DNA from: Corallium rubrum | Taxonomy: Eukaryota > Cnidaria > Anthozoa > Scleralcyonacea > Coralliidae | Direction of reading: 5' to 3' | DNA length: 64,000 nt | NCBI GenBank assembly: GCA_964035015.1 | Contig: CAXIUP010000191.1 | Span: 62,001-126,000, forward strand | Notes under the pieces: generated by a model | Told to the model about the DNA's origin: nothing | What the model saw: the letters and a program-made list of their open reading frames with translations, nothing else | Database searches by the model: none | Shown: positions 1 to 9,376 of the stretch, piece by piece | Layout of the letters: the number at the start of each line of letters is the position of its first letter | Numbering within the stretch: position 1 is the stretch's first letter | Made by a program: the position numbers and the translations under genes

Positions 1-67
1 CTGAACAGTAAAATGATAATTTATACCAGAACAAAGAGATTAAATGAAAGTACTTATTACCTTCTAG

Positions 68-331
68 CAAGGGTATGGAATCATGAAGAATGCCTGCATA
101 ATTGCCATTAAACTCCATGACAAAGAATGGGTGAAGTTACAGCAGTTTGTACCATCTACTGGTGATGACAATAACATCCTCTATGGGAGTTTTTACTGGC
201 CAATTCTGGAACTAACAGAAAACGTAATATTTGTTGAGTCAAACCAAGTCATCAACAAAGCATCACTAATGCATGATTGCAAAAAATGGGCAATGCTCCT
301 TTGGTTTGGAAGAAAGACAGGCAACTATTGA
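68..331 (+). CDS. Last exon of a Plavaka-like transposase gene (left duplicate)
   Basis: The exon follows an acceptor (ttctag) and is open from CAAGGG for 87 codons to a TGA. It is identical to 20316-20579, where it joins upstream exons in phase 0. It includes the segments KNACIIAIKLHDKEW and NKASLMHDCKKW. The rest of this gene copy should lie left of the window if the tandem model holds. The internal ATG at 83 is probably not a start, because the frame opens upstream at the splice site. Confidence 0.6.
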   Translation, partial: QGYGIMKNACIIAIKLHDKEWVKLQQFVPSTGDDNNILYGSFYWPILELTENVIFVESNQVINKASLMHDCKKWAMLLWFGRKTGNY

Positions 332-2671
332 AAGGGAAGCTATAACCAGGAATGAACTTTTGTTTGTCCATTCTGATTATAAGTATTATATTTATTTAGT
401 AAATAGATTTTACCTTAGTGATAGCACCAATGGCAATGTTTAAACGAAATCCATTCACTATTCCATTGAAGTCCTCAGTTCCTTTCTACCAGACTATTAC
501 AATAACACAAGTTGATTCACATGATTTCCAAACTACATGTTATAATATTATACATGTACAGCCATTCTTTTTCACAATCTCAACTGTTAAAAGAAATGGT
601 ACATGCATGTATATATAAGACCATATTAGTATAAAACAACAATGGACTCTGTGGATGGATATTTTGTAAACATTATATAGATATCTCCATGCAATGTAAA
701 TTTCTAATTAAAGAAAATGGCTTTATAGGATTGATGCCATTGCATTAGGACTTAATTATTAAATCCAGTGTGAGTGATTTAAAGTCATGTACTGCGCAGT
801 GCCACACTGTTGAGAAGATTCGACAAGCAAAGTTCAAAATCAACAATTGCAATATGTCTATCTGTTTTTGTATGTTTTGTTGTTCAAGACATTACTTTGT
901 AAATAAATTAAGGGTAATCCCCGAGCCGGGCGACGGGCCGAAGGCCCGGAGCCCGGTGAGGGTGCTAATCTCGACACGCGTGGAATCCATTTTACACGCG
1001 TGTAGAAAAAGCGAGGGAGACGAAATCTGTGAAATAGTTTATTTATTTGTTTGTATATATATATGTTTGGTACGGTGTCACGCGGTAAGAATAGTTGGAC
1101 ACTGGTGACTAGCGACGAAGAAAACTAATAAATCTGTCAGTATTTTGCTTTCGTTTAACTAAATGGAGTCTGCTCTACTTAAATAATAAAAGTGAACAAC
1201 GAAGAAAAGGATACAAACAGCCGGTTTAATATATTTTGAAGCGAAACCAAGAGAACCTGAAGAAACCAAACGCTGTATCATGGTAAACAACTCCGTGGTC
1301 TCAATTAAGTTAACGGTAGGGGATTTGTAATTTGTATTTTGTCCTTATGTCCTAAAACAATATACAGCTTCACGTTTTCATGCTTTCCCTTTGCTCGTCC
1401 AAACCATAAGTTAGCTTAACTAAAGCTAACTTAAACCGCTACCTTAGGCTTACGTGGACGTGATGTTTTTCATTGACTTTGCATGCACTTTGTAATTTAT
1501 TCAGTATTAAACATACGCATGGGCTTTGTCGGTTTTCTTGCCTGTATTTCCAATTTTTCGACTGAAACGTTGGTCTGTTTAATACTTCTTTCTGGAATCT
1601 GATTCTACTGAATTGTTTTTATCTCAGACTATTATAAATGTAATTTTTGAGCTGTTAACTTTTAATTTTGCCTTTGCAAAACATCTATTGCATAGGCAAG
1701 CCATTTAAAGGCTTGCTAAAAAGAATCCATTTTGAAAACTAAAAACAATATAATTTTTACAACCAGAATTTAATAATGAAATCTAAGTTTTGCTTTGATA
1801 TGCTCAACTTTCATTAAATGATTTAAATAAGTTTTGTCATCCTATCCATAAATTCTATAATTATCCCAAGGATTTAATATAATTTGTTTTTATATCTGTT
1901 TGTTTTTATATTGGCTGTATATCAGGAGTGCTTATTCTAATCAGGGAGTGGGTGGGTGGGGTGTTTCAAAAAAGCATGTAAAAGTGGGCGAGGGGTTGTT
2001 GTGTTTATGTATTTCTAGTATATAAGTAAAGTACATACATTTGATATGATTTGCTGATCTTTCCTTTGACTTCTTTGAATTTCCATGTGCTTAGCTTCTT
2101 TCTTTAATAACAAGACACCTCGGTCAGGTGTTCACTCGGGCTGCTGGAAAGTGCAGAGATCTCTATAACGCGCGAGCAAATAGGTGGGAGTGGGCCGAGG
2201 GAGATCAGATCGAAGGCTGAATGTAGTGCAGGACTATCCTGAATTGCCAAGCTAAAGTGTCTGGAATTCAGGATGATCCTGATGCCGAGGGGACTTGGCT
2301 GTCCCACATGCAGGATATTAAACTAAAAAGCATATAACAAAAAAACAGTAGGGGTGTTGTGGTCAGGGTCTGAGAGGTGGAACTTTCTCCCTTGGGGGGT
2401 TGTGGATAGATTTAGAGTTACCAGCGGTTGTCGTTAGGTTTAGGGTCAGCTTTAGAGGTGGGGGTCAGGGTTGGGTTTCATTTTCTTTAATATTCAGAAT
2501 TATCTGGAATTCTAGACCATTTCACAAAAGTTACATATACAGGTCAAGTATTAACTAGCTTAAAAAGCTTAGTCCAGCACTTAGAAACTAGTACATCTAG
2601 TTCTGAACTGTTTCTAGTGTTTCTGACTGACTTATTGAGTTGCACAAAACTATTAATAGGAATATTATAGT
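332..2671. other. 3' flank of the transposase gene; no gene seen
   Basis: AT-rich sequence with only short chance frames. A GC-rich patch near 920-1010 contains two ACGCGTG boxes, and a G-rich stretch lies near 1950-2000. Part of it (about 2299-2480, GTTGTGGTC and GGGTTGTGG motifs) resembles 54760-54930, so it belongs to a dispersed repeat. The same sequence recurs at 20580-22919. Confidence 0.6.
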
Positions 2672-2760
2672 CAGTGGCGGATCAAGGCGAGGGCACTTTG
2701 GGCAAGTGCCAGGGCCCCGCTCTCTGGGGCCCCGTCGATTTTTGGCGTAAGAAACTGTCT
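2672..2760 (+). mobile_element. One end of a hAT-type MITE
   Basis: Starts CAGTGGCGGATC, like the element at 50867 that has an 8-bp target duplication, followed by a small GGGGCCCC-rich hairpin. I found no matching other end before the minisatellite, so it is either truncated or was split by array growth. Duplicated at about 22920. Confidence 0.45.
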
Positions 2761-2826
2761 TGTAAATTAATTCTAAACTTTGAAATCATTGTTTGAAAAT
2801 ATCTGAGAAATAGAACCATAGTTCCA

Positions 2827-4639
2827 GAAATCTAGGTTGAGTACCATAGAAGTCTAGGTTGAGTACCATAGAAGTCTAGGTTGAGTACCATAGAAGTCTA
2901 GGTTGAGTACCATAGAAGTCTAGGTTGAGAACCATAGAAGTCTATGTTGAGTACCATAGAAATGTAGGTTGAGTACCATAGAAATCTAGGTTGAGTACCA
3001 TAGAAGTCTAGGTTGAGTACCATAGAAATCTAGGTTGAGTACCATAGCAGTCTAGGTTGAGTACCAAAGAAGTCTAGGTTGAGTACCATAGAAATCTAGG
3101 TTGAGTACCATAGAAATCTAGGTTGAGTACCATAGAAATCTAGGTTGAGTACCATAGAAGTCTAGGTTGAGTACCATAGAAATCTAGGTTGAGTACCATA
3201 GAAATCTAGGTTGAGTACCATAGAAGTCTAGGTTGAGTACCATAGAAATCTAGGTTGAGTACCATAGAAATCTAGGATGAGTACCATAGAAATCTAGGTT
3301 GAGTACCATAGAAGTCTAGGTTGAGTACCATAAATTAAAATCTAGGTTGAGTACCATAGAAGTCTTAAGGTTGAGTACCATAGAAGTCTAGGTTGAGTAC
3401 CATAGAAGTCTAGGTTGAGTACCATAGAAATCTAGGTTGAGTACCATAGAAGTCTAGGTTGATTACCATAGAAGTCTAGGTTGAGTACCATAGAAATCTA
3501 GGTTGAGTACCTTAGAAGTCTAGGTTGAGTACCATAGAAATCTAGGTTGAGTACCATAGAAGTCTAGGTTGAGTACCATAGAAGTCTAGGTTGAGTACCA
3601 TAGAAATCTAGGTTGAGTACCATAGAAATCTAGGTTGAGTACCATAGAAGTCTAGGTTGAGTACCATAGAAATCTAGGTTGAGTACCATAGAAATCTAGG
3701 TTGAGTACGATAGAAATCTAGGTTGAGTACCATATAAATGTAGGTTGAGTACCATAGAAATCTAGGTTGAGTACCATAGAAGTTTAGGTTGAGTACCATA
3801 GAAGTCTAGGTTGAGTACCATAGAAATCTAGGTTGAGTACCATAGAAATCTAGTTTGAGTACCATAGAAGTCTAGGTTGAGTACCATAGAAGTCTAGGTT
3901 GAGTACCATAGAAATCTAGGTTGAGTACCATAGAAGTCTAGGTTGAGTACCATAGAAGTCTAGGTTGAGTACCATAGAAATCTAGGTTGAGTACCATAGA
4001 AGTCTAGGTTGAGTACCATAGAAATCTAGGTTGAGTACCATAGAAGTCTAGGTTGAGTACCATAGAAATCTAGGTTGTGTACCATAGAAATCTAGGTTGA
4101 GTACCATAGAAATCTAGGTTGAGTACCATAGAAATCTAGTTTGAGTACCATAGAAGTCTAGGTTGAGTACCATAGAAGTCTAGGTTGAGTACCATAGAAA
4201 TCTAGGTTGAGTACCATAGAAGTCTAGGTTGAGTACCATAGAAGTCTAGGTTGAGTACCATAGAAATCTAGGTTGAGTACCATAGAAGTCTAGGTTGAGT
4301 ACCATAGAAATCTAGTTTGAGTACCATAGAAGTCTAGGTTGAGTACCATAGAAGTCTAGGTTGAGTACCATAGAAATCTAGGTTGAGTACCATAGAAGTC
4401 TAGGTTGAGTACCATAGAAGTCTAGGTTGAGTACCATAGAAATCTAGGTTGAGTACCATAGAAGTCTAGGTTGAGTACCATAGAAATCTAGGTTGAGTAC
4501 CATAGAAGTCTAGGTTGAGTACCATAGAAATCTAGGTTGTGTACCATAGAAATCTAGGTTGAGTACCATAGAAATCTAGGTTGAGTACCATAGAAGTCTA
4601 GGTTGAGTACCATAGAAATCTAGGTTGTTGTACCATAGA
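2827..4639 (+). repeat. 22-bp minisatellite, about 80 units
   Basis: The unit is TAGGTTGAGTACCATAGAAG plus TC. Two variants, GAAGTC and GAAATC, are interspersed, with occasional private changes (for example GTACGATAG, a unit with TAAATTAAAATC, and TTGTGTACC). The array runs directly into the MITE at 4632, whose terminus also begins with TACCATAG. No spacers are present and nothing is coding. Confidence 0.97.
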
Positions 4640-4914
4640 TAATGGAAAGGGAACTGGATACGAAACTTACGAAACTGGAAACGATGTTTGCATAAGCAGC
4701 TAATGCACACAACGGGTGGTCCCACATGGCCAGGATCGGCTATTGCCGAAATTAAACAATAGTGTAATATCACTTAAGTTCAGCAGTGTCTGATATTAAA
4801 CCACCAGTTAGGTGATTAGCCCCTTATAAGTGTATAATTACCATAGCAAATTGCGCAAACATCGTTTCCGGTTTCGTAAGTTTCCTATTCAGTTCCCTTT
4901 CCATTATCTATGGT
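4632..4914. mobile_element. MITE with about 60-bp terminal inverted repeats
   Basis: The left arm reads ACCATAGATAATGGAAAGGG and continues to TGTTTGC. The right arm is its near-perfect reverse complement, ending CCATTATCTATGGT. The roughly 150-bp centre is not coding, although a piece near 4720 (TCCCACATG...TTAAAC) resembles other dispersed repeats. The superfamily is unknown. The target duplication is masked by the adjoining minisatellite. Confidence 0.8.
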
Positions 4915-5314
4915 TGTACCCAGCGGCCAGGCGCCGTAGATTAACTGTTTTCAGATGATCATTCAGATTGTATGATAAATCATCCTGCCAGTTCAAAAAC
5001 TTAAAATATATTTAGTTGCCCTGCATTGTAGTCTTTCAACCTTACTGATTTTAGTTATTGTCTGAGGTGCCCAAACTTCACATGTGTGGGCCAGGTACAG
5101 ATGCACTAGCAAATATGCAATAGGTGACTGGTAAAATATACTCGCACCCTACATCTATGCAATATCTTCATACAACATGAATCCAGATTCCATGTTTTTG
5201 CTTTAGAGCATGTTGGGAAGGCTCTTCAACTCTGCAGTGTTAGTACTGTAGTTGAATGTCAGACACTCTAATTTCTCTATACATTTTGGTACCATCCGCA
5301 TATAACACACACTT

Positions 5315-5316
5315 GT
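5315..5316. other. Tandem-duplication junction
   Basis: To the left the sequence equals 25564 leftwards; to the right it is unrelated to 25565 onward. The shared bases at the breakpoint are only CTTG, so microhomology is short. On the minus strand, the right-copy frame (AKCVLYADGTKMYREIRVSD) is the uninterrupted one and the left-copy frame is a chimera. That suggests 25564/25565 is the ancestral join and 5315/5316 the new one. Confidence 0.7.
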
Positions 5317-5436
5317 TGTTCCTTCAGCAATTGTTCTTTTTCCTTCACACTGCGTTTTCGCTGACTGCAAACCATTTCCAAGGAAGCGACCTAATTCAGA
5401 AACCAAATGATTAAATCATGCTAAACAAAAATCAAA

Positions 5437-5762
5437 TCTTCCAATTCTAATCCTAATCCTAATCCTAATCCTAACCCTAATCCTAACCCTAATCCTAATC
5501 TTAATCCTAATCCTAATCCTAAGCCTAAGCCTAATCCTAATCCTAATCCTAATCCCAATCCCAATCCCAATCCCAATCCCAATCCCAATCCCAATCCCAA
5601 TCCCAATCCCAATCCCAATCCCAATCCCAATCCCAATCCCAATCCCAATCTCAATCCCAATCCCAATCCCAATCCCAATCCCAATCCCAATCCCAATCCC
5701 AATCCTAATCCTAATCCTAATTCTAATCCTAATTCTAATCCTAATTCTAATTCTAATTCTAG
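5437..5762. repeat. Telomere-like hexamer tract (TAATCC / AATCCC / CCCTAA variants)
   Basis: About 54 hexamers. The outer parts are AATCCT and the middle is a near-pure AATCCC block (about 5553-5700). Occasional CCCTAA units match the animal telomere repeat (TTAGGG). It sits inside an intron of the coiled-coil gene and is interstitial, not a chromosome end. The long IGIG and LGLG frames over it are artefacts of the repeat. Confidence 0.9.
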
Positions 5763-5816
5763 TTATTCTAATTCTAATTCTAGTTATTCTAATTCTAATA
5801 GTTATTGTACTGTCAT

Positions 5817-5831
5817 TGTTGTTGCTGTTGC

Positions 5832-5901
<70 letters not shown>
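5817..5901. repeat. (GTT)n trinucleotide microsatellite
   Basis: About 27 GTT units with a few GCT interruptions. They read as poly-N, poly-T, poly-L, poly-V or poly-C depending on frame and strand. It lies in the intron next to coiled-coil exon c, and the splice sites of that exon exclude it. Confidence 0.95.
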
Positions 5902-6374
5902 ATTGCCATTTTGGCGGTTGTTGTCACTATTGTTATTGTTGCGATCTTCCAAATTGCACCAAAAAAAAATCCAACCTTGTGTGTCAGTTCCTTCCGTGCT
6001 TGCTCCGTTTTTGATAATTCTGCTTTGTTTTTCTCCAAACATTTTCGAATCTTTTCAATCTCCACGCCCTTCTCGTGTGACTCTCCTTTTTCTTCTTCCA
6101 ATGCTTTTGATAGTTCTGAAAATAGAAACCGGGAGAAAAATAGGATATTACTAAAAACTAATTGATCGAGTGTGAGATCTATATTTGCCCGAGGCTTTCG
6201 TACAAACCGAGCGAAAAAAGAATAAGGTATCATGTCAGCGTGATAAAAACGAAGGCAAATATTAATGAAGAATTTATTATATGGCTTTAGGTTCATTTCC
6301 TTCTTGGTTAAGACATGGTGTATAGTGCTATATTCTTTTGAAGGTAAATTCCATTAAGTTTCTTCTCTGTTGAT

Positions 6375-6740
6375 TAAACTTTGGGGAGGTACCCACATTA
6401 AGTGGTCGCCCCATTTTTCTATAATTATACTGCATTTTCGAGGAGATACCCATATTTTGTGTGGTGACCCCATATTTTTATAGTTACTATTATTTAATTT
6501 CGGGAAGATACTCACACTAAGTGGTGACCCCGTATTTTTATATTTTATACTTAAACTTATTTAGTATCGGGGAGATATCTACAGTGGTGACCCCATTTTT
6601 CTATAATTATAATTTCCGGGAGATACCTACTCTATGTAGTAACCACATATACATATACATAGTTTCCTTTTCATCCTATTTTTTATCTTATTTCTAAGAG
6701 ATATCCACAAAAGTTGTGGTAACTATACACCTTAAACCAT
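6375..6740 (+). repeat. Degenerate tandem repeat, about 60-75-bp unit
   Basis: Five to six diverged units share GGGGAGATACCCACA, AGTGGTGACCCC and TTTTTCTATAATTATA. They lie in the intron between exons c and b of the minus-strand coiled-coil gene. No frame stays open. Confidence 0.75.
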
Positions 6741-7152
6741 GTCTTATCCATTACCTGGTTGCTCACAAAAACTGTTCTTCTCTGTTGTTAATGCGGCGTT
6801 TGTCTTCAGATGTTGGCGTTTAGCTTATCTTTGAACTTGTTCGTTTCGCTTCATGTTTACACCTGTTAGGCTGGCTTAAAGATAAAGAGCTTTCAAGAAA
6901 AAGCAACACTATTGTCCCGGGGTGTATTATTGCTCGAAATTTTTCAACAAACATGCCTAATTTTTTGCAACTCAGAAATTTTCCAGCCAAAACTTAGCTG
7001 TCCATAAAAAGAGCAATACCCTTTTTTCCGGATCTCTCAGCAACCAATCATCAAGACTGGATGACTGAATTTTTAGCTAACTAAACTTTTGATTTTCAAA
7101 GTGTCTCATGACCCAGAAACGGCCTTAGACATATAGAAAAAAGTTACTGTAC
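6741..7152. other. Intron sequence, nothing recognised
   Basis: AT-rich, without a persistent frame or a clear repeat end. It lies within the coiled-coil gene intron. Confidence 0.5.
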
Positions 7153-7466
7153 CATGAATCTTGTCATTTTTCTGCTTCAGCTGCTGCCGTGATGACTTTC
7201 TTTCTTTCTTCTTCCAGTTCTTGCAGCTGTCTGGTAGCGCTGAGAATGGAAAGAGAAATAAATATGAATCAAATCATTCTATATAGTGTTAGAATTATCC
7301 TAAACAAATAAATTCCCAACGCAGCCTGGTGGAAAATCCGACATAGTTTAACACTACCCTAATATGAAAGTTGTTGAACTTAAAAAATCACTCAAGTGAA
7401 AGTAGAGTGCATCGTAGCCAGTGTTTTATATAGAACAAAGTGAACAGGTGGTAAACTGCCAAGAAT

Positions 7467-7736
7467 AGTTTTTATTAAAGAAATACCAAATGGTTTTCCG
7501 TGTTTGGATACTCTGATCCAAAGACGCGGGAAATTGCGAGACTGGAGAAATTAGCTTTTCGAAAGTCGAGCAAATTCCCCAAGTGTTTGGGTAAGAGTCT
7601 CCAAACACGGAAAAAACCCATTTGGTATTTCTTTTAAAAAATAATCACAAGTGAATATGCTATACTGTCCGACATTTTCAAAAAATCGTTTTGGTGGGAA
7701 TTTTCCGTGTTTGGATACTCTGATCCAAACACGGCA
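7467..7736. repeat. Foldback repeats with CCGTGTTTGGA arms
   Basis: AAGAAATACCAAATGG at 7467 is mirrored by CCATTTGGTATTTCTT at about 7618. A third arm forms a compact hairpin near 7707-7735 (CCGTGTTTGG ... CCAAACACGG). Probably a decayed foldback MITE cluster. Confidence 0.6.
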
Positions 7737-7786
7737 ATTGACCAATCAGGGTTCGCGTAGTATACATGTTATTTTATAAAACGAAA

Positions 7787-7822
7787 TACTGACGTTTCAA
7801 ACGGAGTCCTTCATCAGAATGA
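7787..7822 (-). ncRNA. Hammerhead-ribozyme-like motif
   Basis: On the minus strand the order is CTGATGA, a short hairpin segment, GAAACGTC, then AGTA. This has the CUGANGA and GAAA core boxes of a type I hammerhead. Stem I is weak (ATT with AGT, one wobble) and stem II is poor. It lies in inverted orientation to the copy at 7852. Probably a decayed copy. Confidence 0.4.
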
Positions 7823-7851
7823 AATGTCACTTTTTACTCTGATGGACATTT

Positions 7852-7886
7852 TACTCTGATGAAGGGTTCCGCTCGAAACGTCAGTA
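7852..7886 (+). ncRNA. Hammerhead-ribozyme-like motif
   Basis: TACT, CTGATGA (7856-7862), a stem II segment with GGG/CTC pairing, GAAACGTC (7875-7882), then AGTA, which pairs with TACT as stem I. Stem III would be the palindrome ACGT, too short to fold alone, as in dimer-type hammerheads known from Penelope-like elements. One extra A lies between the core and stem II. Confidence 0.5.
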
Positions 7887-8084
7887 TTTCGTTGTAAAAA
7901 CTATTCTCGGCAGTTTAAAAAACTTTTTCGACACTTTTCTTCACCACAAGCCACTAGATCGGAGCCATAAAATTGTGTGGGATAATTCAGATATTATCAC
8001 CACCAATGCGCGGTACCATCAAACACGTTGTCTAGAGGCCTGCATGGTATATTATAATAGCGTCCCCTCTCATTAGCTCGCGAT

Positions 8085-8212
8085 GGTGGTGTTCTATTTA
8101 ACAATTAGATTATGAGCTGAAATTTCTATGAGTGAATAGTTGACGAAAGCGAAGCTCTAGGCAACTACCATCTCATATAAATTGAGAGCGAATAATCTAA
8201 TTGTTTTAGTAG
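8085..8212. repeat. Foldback repeat (ACAATTAGA ends)
   Basis: ACAATTAGATTATGAGC at 8100 is mirrored by GCGAATAATCTAATTGT at about 8190. Related to the foldbacks at 31950-32050 and 41917-42035. Confidence 0.55.
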
Positions 8213-8527
8213 AAACTGACTTGTGTACCTTAGTTCTTCCAAATTATTTCAAAAAAACAAGCATAACCATTGTTTCTGTGCAAAAACCAAGGCAAAACAA
8301 ATCTTTCACTCCTCGTGTCCTCCATGTTATTTTACTGCATGGCCGCGCGACTCTGGTACTCAATTACCTACTCACTATCTATTGACGAATAGATAGCGAG
8401 TAGAGTAGCCAATCAGAGTGCAGCATTTGCAATAGTGTACTAGTAAGTTTATACTAAATATTGATAAATAACGTCATCAGTGGTTCTATATAAGGGTATA
8501 AATATGGGACCTGTCTTCAAAACGATC

Positions 8528-8570
8528 ACCCCTGATGAAGACACTAGATCGGAGTGTCGAAACGTTGGGT
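8528..8570 (+). ncRNA. Hammerhead-ribozyme-like motif with perfect stem II
   Basis: ACCC, CTGATGA (8532-8538), A, GACACT-AGATCGG-AGTGTC, GAAACGTT (8559-8566), GGGT. Stem I pairs ACCC with GGGT, stem II pairs six of six, and the cleavage-site base would be U. This is the clearest structured copy outside the PLE. The unpaired A before stem II and the minimal stem III (ACGT) are deviations. Confidence 0.55.
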
Positions 8571-9030
8571 CATGAAAAGTAACTTTTTAAGATACGTTCA
8601 AAAATCTTTTAAGCCAGAGTAGCGTTAAACCATGTCTGATTCTTTATCGGGAAGCATTGGGAATTTATTTGTTGGACTAAATATAGATTTTCATTTGAGA
8701 TAATTGACCAGACCTTGAGTTGTTTCTATTCACCTTACCAGTCATGTTGATTTTTCAGATTGTCATTATGCCGTCTGAGCATTTCGTTGAGCTCAGACAA
8801 AGACTTGCGTTCTTGCTGTGCCGCCGTTAAGGCTTTTTTCAGAGTTTCCAACCTTTCAAAGAACAAACAAAGAATGGACAGCTGGAAATTAAATAGAAGT
8901 TATTATACGGCACAATTATTTTCCGTAACGACCGCTGTCATTACGGATTTTTTCAGCCATGTTGTTTTCAACTAAACAACAAAAGAAAACAAGAAAACGT
9001 TTGGGAATTCAACAACCTGAGGACTAAATC

Positions 9031-9189
9031 ATGTATGAGTGGGACGATGAGCAATCTGGAAGCGAGTTTTATGATTCCGAAAGCGATAACAACAAGAGCA
9101 ACAACATTGAAAACGACGAGTTCATGTCACACGCTCGAGGTCACACTAAACTGACTAAAGTACGTATCATGACAAGGTCTAAATGTAAG
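9031..9189 (+). CDS. Possible 5' coding exon, acidic
   Basis: An ATG-led frame encodes an acidic, Ser/Asn-rich stretch (MYEWDDEQSGSEFYDSESDN ... TRSKCK) that ends at an excellent donor, AAG|GTATGT. It could be a first exon of the downstream plus-strand transposase gene or of an unrelated gene. I recognise no domain. Composition is the only support beyond the donor. Confidence 0.3.
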
Positions 9190-9212
9190 GTATGTTGTTT
9201 CAAAATGCCATA

Positions 9213-9376
9213 TAATAAACTTCTTATTAACCTCGTCCGCTTGGTCATTACGGAAAAATATCAGACCTCGGTCTTTATGTACAGACTTCGCCCTACGGGC
9301 TCGATCCGTACTGTCAAGACCTCGGTCTGATATTGTTCCGTAATGACCGCGCTCTCGGTTAATAAGAAGTTAATAA
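9213..9376. repeat. Foldback repeat
   Basis: AACTTCTTATTAACC on the left is mirrored by GGTTAATAAGAAGTT on the right. Inside, CAGACCTCGGTCT and GTCATTACGG boxes are also inverted. A diverged relative lies at 33600-33722. Confidence 0.75.

Larger units (their letters stand above)
1..5315. repeat. Left copy of a recent 5.3-kb duplication
   Basis: This block matches 20249-25564 at an offset of 20248, then 20249 after one extra G (GGG near 2711 becomes GGGG near 22960). I saw no other difference, even through the 22-bp minisatellite. The match stops between 5315 and 5316, where the right copy continues into unrelated sequence. The left limit is the window edge. The simplest reading is that 1-5315 is the tail of a first tandem copy and 5316-25564 is a full second copy. 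An assembly duplication would look the same. Confidence 0.95.
5277..8852 (-). pseudogene. Coiled-coil protein gene, 3' end cut by the duplication junction
   Basis: Four minus-strand exons with good splice sites can be chained. Exon a, 8739-8852, has LETLKKALTAAQQERKSLSE. Exon b, 7153-7239, has ATRQLQELEEERKK. Exon c, 5976-6115, has [17 protein letters not shown] and [20 protein letters not shown]. Exon d, 5277-5390, has VASLEMVCSQRKRSVKEKEQ. All are rich in heptad leucines, glutamate and lysine, as in a long coiled coil. Phases agree (2, 1, 0) except that exon b needs one A removed from an A5 run near 7170; otherwise TGA follows AEAEK. Exon d crosses 5315/5316, so its last 12 residues (including CVIC) and stop come from the neighbouring tandem copy. 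Further 5' exons were not found. Family and function unknown; coiled-coil proteins are hard to assign. The broken end makes this copy probably non-functional. Confidence 0.5.

Noticed and set aside
2827-4639. CRISPR-like array
   Set aside because: Direct 22-bp tandem repeats with no spacers, in eukaryotic DNA: a minisatellite.
5277-5316. RING finger starting at CVIC
   Set aside because: These residues come from a chimeric frame at the duplication junction, and no further Cys/His pairs follow before the stop.
5437-5762. Chromosome end
   Set aside because: Unique sequence and genes continue on both sides, and the main units are AATCCC/AATCCT rather than clean CCCTAA.
5416-6042. Long minus-strand frames with poly-N, IGIGIG or LGLGLG
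   Set aside because: They are translations of the hexamer tract and GTT microsatellite. The splice sites of the neighbouring coiled-coil exon exclude them.
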